Shown: piece by piece, positions 39,901 to 54,058 of the stretch
Numbering within the stretch: the first letter of the stretch is position 1
How the letters are laid out: each line of letters opens with the position of its first letter
Source of the DNA: Lichenostomus cassidix
Taxonomy: Eukaryota; Chordata; Aves; Passeriformes; Meliphagidae
Direction of reading: 5' to 3'
NCBI GenBank assembly: GCA_008360975.2
Contig: CM039187.1
Coordinates: 14,897,094-14,961,093, forward strand
Length of the DNA: 64,000 nucleotides
The notes under the pieces: generated by a model
Databases searched by the model: none
What the model saw: the letters and a program-made list of their open reading frames with translations, nothing else
Told to the model about the DNA's origin: nothing
Made by a program: the position numbers and the translations under genes

Positions 39901-42900
39901 TACCTGGCACAGCAGTCTCAAAGACAGACATTTAAAGAGCATCATTATCAGCACACCACCAAGAATCCTCAAACATTTAGGACAAGTCAGGAAACAGTAT
40001 TAAGGGTTTTACAAAGGGAGACTCAAACAAAAGTCATCAAAAAACCTCAAAGAAAATTCTGTGCAAAACCAACCTAAAGTCACGCAGCTACAGAAGAGTA
40101 CATTAATGTGTACCTCATTTTGCTACCACACATTTTGTGAATTGCACTGATTTGGGATTATGCTGCCCTGTTGTGGGAAGACACTGGGACTACAAATTAC
40201 AGATGTGGCCTCAGGTGTCAGTGGGTAAACAACTGACACTGTACACATGTGTGTTGGAACATACATTAACGTCTAAAAACCCTCCCAGAATCGCTATTTG
40301 CCATACAATGTAATTCTGGATAGAGAACAACAGTTTCCATTCTAACAAATATTATGATCTCTGACTCCAATTTTTAAAATACAAAAATTGGCTCATTCAC
40401 ACTGGATTGTGGTGGTATCATTTTCAATCAGTTAAGACAAAGTAGGCAGTTTCCTAGAATAGTTGCTGTATTTGGATAAACCAGATACCTTCTTGTGAAT
40501 ACAACTAATAAAATTGGAATGATGACTCTATACTTTCTCCTTGCAACCGTTCATTCTTGTTCCTCTGGCAGAAAACACAACTGCCATTGCAGTGGCAATG
40601 GAATTAACCATGGAAATGGTCTTCATCCATGAAATCAAGAGCAGTCAAAAGCCTGCAACAACAGTGTTCCCATCTAAACAGATTCTCTTTAGAGAGAATC
40701 AGAGAGGCTCACACTGTGTGTCCCACCAATTGTTTTGAATTAAAGCATGAGAATCACTTCATGTTATTTTGTGCAACTTTGATTACACTGTTTGGTTTTT
40801 CATGAGATCTCCCTCACCCCTAGGGTACATATGGAGTAGTAGGGACAAATATGCTTAATTTTATCAAATAACAGGATAACGGACTGAAGATCAGGGAAAA
40901 CACAAAAGGATCAGACTGCTGCATAACACATCTAAATCAACTGTAAAGCCAAAGCATTCCTCCCATTCCAAACCCATCCTCCTCCCATTCCAAACCCATC
41001 CTATCTTCAAGCTCTGCCATGCTTCATTCTCTAATTCTCATCTTTATCCAAACAGCAATCTTTCTAAAAGGAAAAAATAAAAGATAAAAACTTTTGCATA
41101 ATTTTTGGCATTTTAAAAGACATTGCCTAGTTTTTAGTAATCGCTAGAATAATCATAGTTATCACAAAGAAAAAACAGTAAAGAGTTTTTAAAAAGTTGT
41201 TTTAAAGCTAGCAATCTGTTAAAAAAACCTGAAAAAATGTTTTTGAAGCAGTTGGCACCATCTGTTTAATAAAAAAAAAAAAAGGAAAGAAAAAAAATTA
41301 CTGTAGTTAGCATAACCATTGCTTAACTCAGCACACCGGCAAATAAGTGAAAACCCCGTCAATTTGTACCTAAATAAAACATGAATTATCTGGATTTTAC
41401 CAGAGATAAATAGACTGTGACATGGTAATGTGCAACTACTTTTGACAGCATCTTTTAATACATATTTCTTTATTTCTCAATGTCTCATAGGTACTCAAAA
41501 GATACTTAACCACAAACCACATTTAATTCCCAAACTCTGGGGTGAAAGCCAAGTCAACACATTACGAACTGGGCATCTGCTTACCCAAGACCAACACATG
41601 GCATTTATAATTTTGCCAGTTCCGTTAGTAACATATCCAAACAGATGCCAAAGGAAGTAATCCAAAGACTTCTCAGGCAACAGGAATGAATTATCCGTAT
41701 TCAGAGACAAAGCATTAAAAACCACCTCATGCATGACACAAACATAAAAACATGGTGCTAAGCTTTACAATGCATAGGAGGGGTAAAAAGAAATGTTAAG
41801 GCAACAATACTAGAAATAGGAACCTCTTACACACATTGTCAGCTGTTGGCAGTTTCTCTTGCCCAAGTGCACAATACGCACTTCCAGTGACAGGAGAGTC
41901 CTTCTCTCAGCAACCTAAATATTGAACTCACTGGCAACCAAGGTAAGGTAAGGTAAGGTAAGGTGTGTTTGACCTACTAAATGATTTGGTTTTGCTGTTA
42001 CAATGCCCAAAACTCAAAAATTAACAAAGCCAGACTGCTTTCCCAAACACATGATCGGTGTATTCTGTGATGTCAGGCAAGATTTAGTAAGGCTAACAAA
42101 CCCCTAGAATATCTGGGAAAACAAGAAAACCTGGTAATACATGTAGCAATTATGAGCTTGAGGAATATGTTGCAAATAGATCTGTGTTGCTGTGCAATGC
42201 CTCAAGGTCCACAACGGCACTGTTGACACCACACTAGGATAAGCCTGGTGTAACTCACCATGCTGGAGATCCCAGCTCAGCATTATTTCACACACAAACA
42301 TTTGTGTGCATCAGACCCAGCACTAAATCTGAGGTAATGTGCCTAAGCAGACCTGTGGTGACACCATCCTGCTCAGGGTGCCAAATGCAGGAAAACCTTC
42401 TTTGTTCAAGCTCAATGCTGCAGGAATGTTTCTGGACTCCAACTAGTCCCAGTGGTAACTTACATGCCACTGCAGCTAAGCTAATCAACCCCATCAACTA
42501 ATAAATTAGCTAATAAGGCTTGCTGGAACTGACTACACATCTATGGCCTGACTTGCTCACTAAACTAACCAGATAAAGCCCTCGGGGAGGTGGGGCTGGT
42601 GGGTGGTGGTGGAGGTCACTAGACTGTAAGCAACATTTTAATCTTTCAGATTTCATGCTTGATCAGATTAGCCATGGCTAATGGTTTCTGCAGCCTTCTC
42701 TTCCTAGCCCTAAGAATATCAACAGACTGCTCCTAACACAGGGTGACTACAGGGAATTCATGTATTGCACCAACACAGCAAACATTCAAAAATTCAATAA
42801 ATTATACCAAGTAGATACTGGAAATCTGTATTGATTCACTCAGGACTGCAGGGGATGTTGCATCACCTGGATGTAACTGAAGACAGAAAACCATTTTGTG

Positions 42901-45900
42901 AAGCAGCACCAGTATAAAACTTCCCTGACTGTGCTGACTCAGCTTCAACTACTGATGTTGTCTGCCCCAAACCCCTAAGTGAACACTTATCAAAGCAAAC
43001 AGACAAAAACCCCCAAACCTTGCTGAAAGAGCAGACACTGCCCAACGGTCTGACCCTCCAGTAATGGAAAAGACTATCCATCAAAAGGACACTGAAGTCC
43101 ATGTGGAGGTGATGACACATGTTCAGAAAGAGCAGGGCTCAGTTTTACTGCCTGTGGGGCACATTCAAGTAGGTGGGAGAAGCCTTGAAGGTCAGGCTTT
43201 ATCAATGTATGAATAAAGGTTAGCCTCTGCATCATCCCTACTTCATTCCAACAATTCATTTTCCAAGTTTTCTTTCAAGATTGATAGCATACAAAAACCC
43301 AGCTCATTCTCTGCTCTATAATTTCATTTGTCCTTTGTTTTTTTAGACGTTTTAAATTTGAAAGACTCATATTCAAAATGTCAGAGAATTTACAGACTAG
43401 CAATGCAACATGGAAGACAAGACATCTAAAAAAATGAAGGGAGAAAACATTTGAATTAATGAGTACTTGACAGCTGAATAAGTCTCACTGAATTGTGCAC
43501 CAAGCATAATTTCAAATATCTTCCTTTCACTGTATTTTTAAGGAAATGTCTAATGTATCAAAACAGCTTAAAATAAAAAAGTAAAAAAACCCAACCCAAC
43601 AAAACCAAACCAACTTAAATTTTAGGTCTAAAGGAATTTCTGATTAAAACCAGCATTGGAGACATTTTGTTCTGGTACTTCTGAAAATGATTCCATAATA
43701 ACTTTGAAAAATAAGTACTGTTTATTAAAAAAAAAAAAAACTAAAAAGCTGTGAAAAATTTGTAAGAGATTCAAACTTTACCCTTTGACTCCTGGAAATA
43801 ATATTCTGTCGTCTGCCTATAGATGCTGCCTATATGGGACCACAGTAAATCAAGTACATTTGACCCAGAGAGCTTACCATGGCTGTAAGAGAATCTCAGA
43901 GCATGCAGGATGTATGATGCTGCAGCCCTGACTGATAACTAAGAAGTCAGATATAAATAAATCTGGAACAGTTGGGATTGACTGTTGTTTAGCACTTTCA
44001 GACAGACGTTCAGGGCAACTGGCAGGGGCTTTGAAAGCTGTTTCTTATATTAGAATCATAACAAAAATAGAAGTTAGGCTGCATTCCCCTGTCTTCTGCT
44101 AAAATAGATCTTACTCAAAAACATTTTTACAAGTTTGTCGAGGCATAACTAGTCCACAGTCAGATACAGAAAAAGATCAAAATTGGAAGTCCCATGTTGA
44201 TCTACTACAAATAGTTACTTATTGAATTAATAAGAGTAAAAAAAAAAGGGAAAACAAGTAGAGAGTACTAAGAGATAATAACGACAAGCAGAAACTGCCT
44301 TTTCTACTTTTTTAAAAAAAAAACAACTTTAAAGTGAAGGCACAATTATAATTCACTAGGCCAAATGACCCTAAATATCTTTTAAAATAATATAAAAAGG
44401 GAAAAGCGTTTATTTTACCAACTGTCCTCAGGAATATTGCAGGGGGGTTGAGGTTTGGGGTGTTTTGTTACTGTTTTTGGGGTTGTTTGATTTGTTTTTA
44501 TATTCAAGAACAGATGTTGCGTAACTACTGACAGCAAGGCTGAGTGGTGAGAATGAAACAGGAAAGAGGAAGCATGTATGGGTTTCTCTTCTGATTTTCA
44601 GTGTCCCAAATACTGTTCACAGGGCAAGTATTTGTCACAGTGTTATCTCACCTCCAGCAATTAAGCTTCCAAATAAATTCAGTTGGCTTTTATTGTGTGT
44701 TTTTACAGTCAAAAATTTATCTATTGAAATATTGTAGGATTAGCTAGTTCACTGACTGACCAGCCCATTGTTCTGCCAAAATAATCAGTGACCTTAATGA
44801 GCAACGAAGAGCTTCCAGGGTCAATGAGAACTGAAAATCTTTACATATAGACCGGAAAATTTTGTGTACAACTTCGTGTTTCAGACCACAAGTGAACTCA
44901 TGAACTACATGTAAGAGGTGCATGTGAATAAGACTAGAATGTCTTCTACAAAATCTGAGACATCAGGGTACAGTAGGAGTTGACAACAAGTGACCCAGTC
45001 CAAGTTACTTCCAGCTCTTATTCCCGTGGTTTTTGCAATGTGCAAACTGCAACAGAATCAGCACTAGGAAATTTCTGCAATTTGTAGTTCTACCTACTCC
45101 TGGTATACATAAAGGCATAATTAAAGGATTCAAGGTATGCTGAAGAAGTACACACAGAGGAGCATGTTCCAATAACCAAACTGTGATTTATTTTCCCATC
45201 ATGACATTGGCTGAAAATATGCTTGATGAAAGATAGAAAATTCACCATAGAGAGTCAAAACTTTGCTTTGTCATGGATTGCCATATGGCAGATGTAATTT
45301 CCTTTTACCAGAATAGCCTTCATAAGTGTATTTTAAGCTAATTACCTTTAGGTGGAAAATATGACTTGCTTTCAGCTTTGTGAGGCCAGTCCACCACAAG
45401 AGGTCCAAACCTACGAAAGCTGGCAGTGATCTCATCTACAAAAAACAAATGAGGCACCTTAGAGAGAATGTAAAGACTGAGAGTGGCAAGGTAAAAAGGT
45501 CATATTAAAAAAAACCAAACAAAAACAACCAAACCACCAAAATAAGAACAGTGAAAACTGTGATAATGTCCATAGACAATGCCTAAATATTCTTTCATCT
45601 CTATGCTGTACATGGCTGCTTAAAAAAGTAATTTTACATTCCACTAGTGGAAGTCTGCAGCAGGATTAAATGCAAACATGATCCATCAGAACTGAATATG
45701 CTTCAGCTGCAGTCTATTTCTAATTATAGCCACAAAGCAGGGTCAGATGCAGCCACATGGGACTGACGGAGGAGCTCCATGTCAGCACGGCTGCTCCTTG
45801 CAGCCTGCCCTAAAAAGAGGCTGCAGCAGGTCATGCCACTGTGGGCATTTCACCTTCCTCAGCCCCCTCAGGAAATCTGCCTTCAATTACCAAGCTTTTT

Positions 45901-48900
45901 CTTCACTTTTTAAGCACCAATTTAGAATCACTATGAAACACACATCATGAACTATCCTAGGACAATTTTGTTTCATATGTAAATGCTTCAGAGAAAAAAA
46001 AATTGAAGTTGTTTTTTAAAAAAAATCTTTTTTTCTCAATACATTTTAAAATGTACTTTAAAGAAATAATTAGTTTAAAACTGTTTAACATGATGTTAAA
46101 TAGATCAGAGCAACAAGCCATCAGGAGAAAAGGCAGTGGGCTTTTCCAATTTCTGGATTGCTGTTTAAGATGTGTCCAGTTTCTCTGACCCCATGAATTG
46201 CACACCAGATTTTTCAAGCATCTGGAGACACAACACACACTGTGTACCTGAGGAGCTGAAGGAGAAAGGGTTACTGAAGGAGACCTCTCAGGAAAGAGGG
46301 TAACAGCTCCCAGGTTGCCATGTTGCTTCCTCACAGGACAGCCTGGGCATGTATTTTGATGGAGTGACCCAGCAATGTTCACATCACTTGTACCTATTGG
46401 GCTGCTGCTTCTTACAGCTGCAAATCCAGATTACCCAACAGACCCTGCACCAACAGCCCTGTAACTCTTGGTGTGACATGGGAATCTCATTTGAGGTGTT
46501 TGCAAACATAGACTGGCAACTCAGACTATTTCTTCATTAAAATTGTACATAGTTCACGCTTCAGTTTCGTAGATCACTCTCTTTTCATTATAAGGCATCC
46601 TCAAATTCCCTGTGTATGCTCATTGAAGCTAGATAGTGGTGGATTCCAGCTATAATATGAAAAATACACCAAAAACTGTCATGATTTTAGTTTGGGAGTA
46701 AGGGTTCTGGCGGCACACATAAGTAGAGCAGATAATGATTGAGAAAAACCCTGAGCATCCCTACTAAACTTGTTATTATTGTGTAACCACATTACTACCC
46801 TATATTTATCATCTGAACCCTGCATACATGCTCAGTGTAAGAGCTGATTATTTAAAGCCCACTGTATTTTGGTAAGGACTGCCTTAAGAAAGTCTTTAAA
46901 GTCAACCACATCCAAGAACAGGAAAAGACTATGGAGGATAGACAGTACCCACTAAGTTCCCTTTTTTCACTTTCCCACAGTCGTGGGAAGACATGGGGAT
47001 CAGAAGACCTGCCATGCAGCCACTTCTGTCTCCATCTCTTCTGATCTACAGTACAAAAGAATGTCAAGTAAATTTTCAGGTGTTGCAGGGGGTGGTACTG
47101 TATGTTTGTTCTAAATAATGCCATATGCACTACAAGAGACACACCGGGGAAAATATGTTTGCTTCTATGAAAATCTGACCTTTTTTATAGTAATTATATG
47201 CAAGCCAATTCCCACATCTCAGCCATATAAGTGATTCACAGTACCTTCATCAATGTCAGGAGGAAGACCTCCAACAAACACCTTTCTAGAATAGCGTTCC
47301 ACTCTTTCTCCGTTTTGACAGCGTGTTGGAGAGCTGAGACCCGAGGATAATGACTGATCACCATGGCTGTCATCTAGGAAGCCATCCTCAAAAGGAAAGA
47401 GTGAAGACCGACCTGGAACAGATTTTGTAGGATCTATAATTAACACTTCTTCCTGGAGAATGAAACATTTCAGCAAAATACTTTTCCATTTACTGCTTTA
47501 CTTTAACAGAATTTACATTAAAGGACCCAGCCAGGTGGTCCAGTTGTCCAAGTCACGTTCATTAGTATTGTTTCTATTTTTCCAAGAGTGCATTACCCTT
47601 ACAATAAACCTAATTTAGCTTTAAAACAAACCCTTGCAAATGGATAGCAATGAAAAACAAATTATCTGATGAAATTATGTGTCGTAGAAAGAACCTTCGC
47701 AAGATGCAAATTTCGAACTAATTCTTAGAGATTTAAACCTTCTGTAACAGATCTTGAAGGAATGATCTTAGAAGCAGATCCCTCAAGCCACTGCACTGCA
47801 GAGCAGGACAGTCCTTTGAGTGCTGTACAGGATCCTGACAACAAGGGCTGCAGCACTTCCACCTCCAGGGAGCAGAGGCCCACACTGAGTAGGAGGGCAA
47901 ACAGCAAAATAAACACAGAAAACTTTGGATTGTGGATATTAAACACGTAATGAAGAAACTTAGCAAATAAGAAGAGAAATCTTGTTAAATAAACCACAAA
48001 GAACTTGCACTTGAAGGAAAACATTGTTAGCTAGAACAGCCTGTCAGACTGTTACTCAGAGTTAAAACAAAATCAACATAAATGGCTGCTACTCAGTTTG
48101 TTAATGAAAAGTAAAGAATTTATATGTAACCATCTGATGCAATTAACTTGTTGCTATTACCACCAAAGTACACAGACATTATAGTAAGAACAGATTTATT
48201 AAGAAAGAAGATAAAAAAATACTCAAAGTCAGCATATAAGCAACACTGTAGAACATGCCAACTTTCGAATTTAACAATTCCCTATACCTGAGTTGAAAAA
48301 TAATTCCTACAATATAGAGAGATGTATAAATGGGAATCACACCTCAACTCTGAAAAGGCTCCTTGTCCTCTCATATGATGGAGGATTGCTTCCAGGGATA
48401 GAATTATAATTAATTGATACAAGCAGTTTACAGGGGGGGTTGATTACAAATATAAATGTACTTATATTTTTGTAAGCATACATAATTAAATTCAAAGGTA
48501 ATGGATCACATGAAATTGACTTAGCAAGACCTAAGGATTAATACCATACTGGTATTAACAGCACAGGGAAGTAAAAGAAATAAAAATAGGGGCAAGGAGA
48601 AAAATCAAAGACAGAGGGACAGCACTCAGAAAAACATATACACTGAAAATATCTGTAATTGTCTCCAGTAATAAAGGACAAATTACAAAAAGAATCAGTA
48701 ATCCTGTATATGGAAAACAAGTTAACAAAATCAGGAAAGATGATCTCACTGACACACAACACCAGCCTGCTTTTATTGTTATGAACATCAGGCACAAGAA
48801 AAGTGTTGATTAAAAAGAATACGCTGAATGGTAAATGCTGACAGAGATCACAGACACAAAAATACACTTAAGCAAAAATCCTACTCTGCTTTTACACAGC

Positions 48901-51900
48901 AACATAAAAAAATAGGGTAAATGCCACAATCAGAGAAGAATGTAGAGATGCTACCTTTCAAGGACTTGTTGTCAGAAATGTTAGGTTTAGAGCACAAAAC
49001 AGGAAAGACTATTGATGAATATTCATTTAATGGACAAACACGTCATGCACATATATAAACATGCATTTCAACATAAAAGAGAACATTTGCATGAGAGAAA
49101 AAATAATTAAGAATACTACAACTGTGTAAAAATATCAAATCAGAACACTCATTGAAAAGCAGGAAGTCTGAAAATATCTGTAAGAGACTGACATTACTGA
49201 AGAGCTAAATCATCTTTTAATTCCTGCCCATCAACCTACCTTCTTGTAAAAAAGTAAACAAATAACAAACATGAGCCATTAGTGGAAAATGACATATCAA
49301 ATTAATAATAAGGTGTTCAACTAAAACACAGATCTGCAGAAGAGACTAAGCACTGAGTTCTGAAGGAAATAATAAAAATTCACAGCAGCTTAGAAAGCAA
49401 GATTATCACCTCTAAGCATCATTCTGGATGCTTGACTGTCTACAAGCACCACACTCACCTTAAATAAGTGCAAATGATGTTCTGTAAGTTTATAGTTAAT
49501 GTATGAAGTATACATGTAAAATAATGGAAAGCATACAAACAAGGGAACAGGGAATGGCTGCTCACTGTCTTCTCCAGTAAGTGAAAAATAAACTGCATTG
49601 AACACAGTCAGTATATGCCAAGGCTGAAAGCAAGGCAAACTCTGGAAAGCCTTGCCACAGACTTTTTGGGATGTTGAAAAATTTATGTAGGTTTGGAAAA
49701 GGGAATGAGTAAGAATAGGATGAAAATGCAATCTAAAGCAATCAATATTGAAACATCACCTCAAGAAACCCCCTGGGGCAAATTTCTGGGAGAACATTCT
49801 GGGAAAGCATCACTAAATGCACTGGGTTTTTTTAACATACTCCTGTACCCCTCCCTGGGCATCTCTGAGTTGTCAGTGTAGCAAAATAGTTTGGGCTGAT
49901 TTCCCACAGCAGTGCTTACATTGTACCTGAAAAACTGGTTGTAAAGGTTAAAAAACAAGTTACCAAGAACATGACTCAACAGCTCTAAACATGATACCTA
50001 CAAAGAAATGCTCATCTCTTTTCTCAGAGGAAACAGAGAATCAAGTAGAGAACTGAGAGTTTATGGCAAGCCTCAAAAAATGTCTGACAAAAGCTCTTCT
50101 CACTGAAGATGCTTAGTCACAGCGACAGAATCAAACACTAATTAAAATATCCAAGTATAACAAACATGAAATGAGTCCTTGCACAGACTTGCCTCTGGTT
50201 ACTCTGTATATTCTCACAATGCAAATGGTAAAAACAATAATACAAAGGGATCTATGAGAATATTTGATAACCAAGACATTTTTTACAGACTGTTGTAGAA
50301 TTGCATACTTCTTAAGGTTAAGAAAGCTCAAAACCAACATTGTAAAAGTCAAGGCAATGAGAAAGCATGAACATCACATGACTGAGGCAAGTCAAAATCC
50401 CTAACATGAATGACAAGACACACACTCACTACTTGTTAGTATGAAAAAGCCTTCATGTCACACAGCAAACAAGTCTTATGGACTGAAACATGCCTTTTGG
50501 TAGTGAGAAAAAAAAAATCTGAAAAGCCAGCACATTCTGAACTTGTTTGTCCTGTTTTGTCTTCACTAAAATTTGTACAAAACAGCCTAAACTATATTAA
50601 TCACATTTCCTTCCACATTATTATATTTTGCTTCTACAAGCAAACATGAGTTGCAAGTAGTTTATAGTGCCCTACTGATTCCTACCTCCTTTCCTACTTT
50701 GGTGCCATTTCATGAATCTGAAAAAACTTGCCACAACCTTAAAATAAAATTAAACAGTGTTTACATGCACAGAGAGTATACCTTACTGTATACTCCATGT
50801 ACTTCCCAATTTGTTTCAGTACCATGAAAGCACTGAAAAAGTGTAAGTATTAGGATACTTTCAACATCTGTTAACAGTAGCCTGATCTCTGGAGGTGGGG
50901 GAAAAATAGGAAGGTAAGTTTGTGAGGAAAACTTGAATCTTTTGTTTCAGCTTTAGCTATCAAATAAACACTAAAACCAGTCAGCTTTGAACAAAATCAG
51001 CTGAAATTCTTTATTGTAAACTGTGTTAGTACAGCCTGTACAGGCTACTATCAGCCTGTGTGATGGATATGTCTGTCTCCAAGGCTCTTCACAAACGTGG
51101 TGCAAATTCTACATTTGGAAAAGGAAGCAAAGTCACCTGCATAGCTGTCAGGGAACTTCATGGAAAGGAAGATAAAATTAAGTTTAATGCTAAAGTACTG
51201 CATGCAGATGGCACTGCCTAAATGAAATGTTAAAAGCTGCTATTTTCACTGTTATTTTCTCAATAAAAACCAGTCTGTGTAAGCTACAGCACACTACATA
51301 AATGTAAGCTGCATTAGTGGCTTGCTCGGTAGCCAGCTGTTGGACTTGCTACTGTCCTTGTTCATTCATCTCTCAGAATAAACTGACATGTAGCACTGTA
51401 CATTTATAAAATATTTTCAGTTTGCTTTTATGTTTTGAGGGTTGTCTATGATGAAATACAGTTAAAATGTGCTCAAATACTATATCTTTTTAAAATTATT
51501 ATCAATATTCACTGTTGAGGACAGTTACCAGTACTGGTATTTGCACATGTTCTACCTGAGGCAATTCAATGTAATAAAGTGTAATATTCAGCAAAAGCTG
51601 TTTCATGTAAGAAAAGTAATTTTCAAATGTTCAACGCAGCAGTTAAACATTGGACTCCTACAAAACAAACAAAACAAACATGAAACATAATCCCAAAATC
51701 AATCTTTTTTTTTTGAAAACTATTCATTTCAAGTCACAAGTATGTATCATGAGAGTCTTTACATTCAGTTATCCTCCAGCTCTCTACTAACAGCAACACA
51801 CTTGAACTTATCAGCTCAAGATCATCATTGCTATAAGATGCTATTAAAAGGGAGCTGTTTTGCAAGGGAGGAATATGAGATTGATTTATATGAAGCAATT

Positions 51901-54013
51901 GATCAACTAAATAACATTAAAATCAGTAACATCATCTTATCACAAGAAAACTAATATTTATTTCTCCCACTATTCAGCAAACAAAACATTTAGTAAATAC
52001 TTTTACCTCTTCTCCGCCCATAGCTCCTGGCTGCATGTAAACACAGAAGAAAATTGTCGGTACAGCTGTCATTAGATTCAGCTCCAAAAGCAATGAAAAT
52101 GTAGCTTCTACCTCTTCTCTTTTTCCCCTCCCACCATAAAGAAGGAAAAGACATTTTAAAAGTGCAAGATGAAATTCAAACAACCCAAGACAAGAAAAAG
52201 AAGTTGAAGATGATACAGCCGGGGAAAAAAAAACCAAAAAGGAACATACCTGCAGTGCAAGTTTTCTACATAGCAAAAGTATTTAAAAAATCAGGCATAT
52301 CACACAGTACTATAAAATAATAATTCAGGATTATGGTTTTAAGAGGCAATAAACATCATCAACAGTAATCCTAACCTAATTAAAAGAACGAATTTTGCAT
52401 TATTAAATAGTTGTGGAGAACATATTTTCCAATTATGTTTCAATTTAAATAATTAACCATATGTAAATACTAAAATCCTACTAAAACAATATCAACTCAA
52501 TAGCCAGTATGTTTAGATGAATACAACTAGATTGATAAAATGCCTTCGTAACTACCAGAATTAACACAGCATTTCAATGAGACATGCATTAATAGCAAAA
52601 TCCACACCATTGGACAACTTCAGAACTGTATTTCATGATGTAATGGGAAATGCAAAAACCAGCATTTTTTGATCTGCAATTTTAGAAAGACAGAAAATAA
52701 TCAGGAAAACATATGTCTTCTACACAGGATCTTCAATCTATCACCAAAGACATCTGTCCTTTCAAGGTAATGAAATGTGGAAGGCTAAGGATCAAGCAGG
52801 GTATTTCAGCAGAAGTGAGCTTAGGTAAGAGGTAACAGAGCTCTGTTTTGTTTCTTTCTCTCTTCATGGTAACACTGTCAGCGTTCCTCCTCCTTCCCAA
52901 ACTCACCTCTTCTTTCCTAAACTAACACGATGCCTTCCAGTCCTGCCCTACACACCCAAGTGTCCCACCAGACCCCTCTGCATTCCCCATCTACTTTTCT
53001 TTTGACTGAGGAGCCCTGAGGCTACCCAGAGCAAGGCCTGCCTTCCTTCAGCACAGGCACCTCTCTTCTACCCGAGCAGCTTCTTCCTCAAGCCCTGAAG
53101 AAACACCACACACCTACACCTGGGTCTTTTTCTTCCACTGTGAGTGAGGTCACAAAAAGGAACTACATGAGTATGTCATTAGGGGGATTAAAAAATTTCA
53201 AGGGCTATGATGAACTGCTCTGCAATTTATATTTAACATGAAGACAGTAGGAGCTGTTTGTGTGAAGAGCTACTCAGCCACAGTGAGGTGGTTGGTAAGC
53301 CCTGAGAGAGACTCTGCTTTTTGCATAGCAAGCAATAGTGAGAATTAATACTAGAGCTGGCTTTGCAGCGAGACTAAAATTAGTCCTCCTGCTTTCTAGT
53401 TACTGCCATATTTTATTAGTTATTATGATGGCAAAGAATCATTGCAAAATCTCTTGGAGCAAGTCCTTGTCTTGACAAACGCTCACACTCACAAAAAAAG
53501 CATGTATCAAGGTATAGCTATGGACATATTTGAGAGCAATTTGTCTGAACATTTTCAAACTGAATGCTACCAATCTAAAAGTTAAACAAAGAAGCATTAT
53601 TGCAGTATGAGATGAAAGAGACTCTTGTGTTTCTTCTGAAGAAAACAAAGCTTTATATGCTTAATGTAAACTTTCAGGCTCTGACCAAGATCAGTATATG
53701 ATGGCAGAAATCTACCACAGACTTCTGTAAATTTTAAAATACCCTATTGCTATTAATGTATTATAACACTTATATGCAACACTGCACTGCAGAATAATAC
53801 TTTTTCCTATATTTGCATTCACACCCATAATCTTTATGTCCATAAAAGTTACTAAAAGTCACTGAAGGCATATTTGCCTGTAAATTCCAGGGGCAAAATA
53901 GCACAATTCACTTAAACAGGAAGACGGACAAGTCAGTTTTTACTGATTTAAAAGCATTGCATCACATTTAAATACTCAAAGAAGGTGAAGTTTCACCATT
54001 GTTGTTTATATTC

Positions 54014-54058
<45 letters not shown>

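Larger units (their letters stand above)
32324..45345 (-). other. CPEB3 intron, 13022 nt, inside RRM1
   Basis: This is the largest complete intron in the window (donor gtaatt, acceptor ttccaag). It is A/T-rich with no supported exon. It contains a 22-bp duplication at 40958-41001, an (AAGGT)5 microsatellite at 41940-41964 and several poly-A runs (for example 43727-43740). Stretches such as 37600-37740 and 38640-38900 are richer in G/C and could be old unrecognised repeats. Frames of 60-110 codons in it look random. Confidence 0.75.

Noticed and set aside
45957..46382. 141-codon minus-strand frame inside a CPEB3 intron
   Set aside because: It has no recognisable domain and its C-terminal end is low-complexity Lys/Phe/Asn from A/T-rich DNA.
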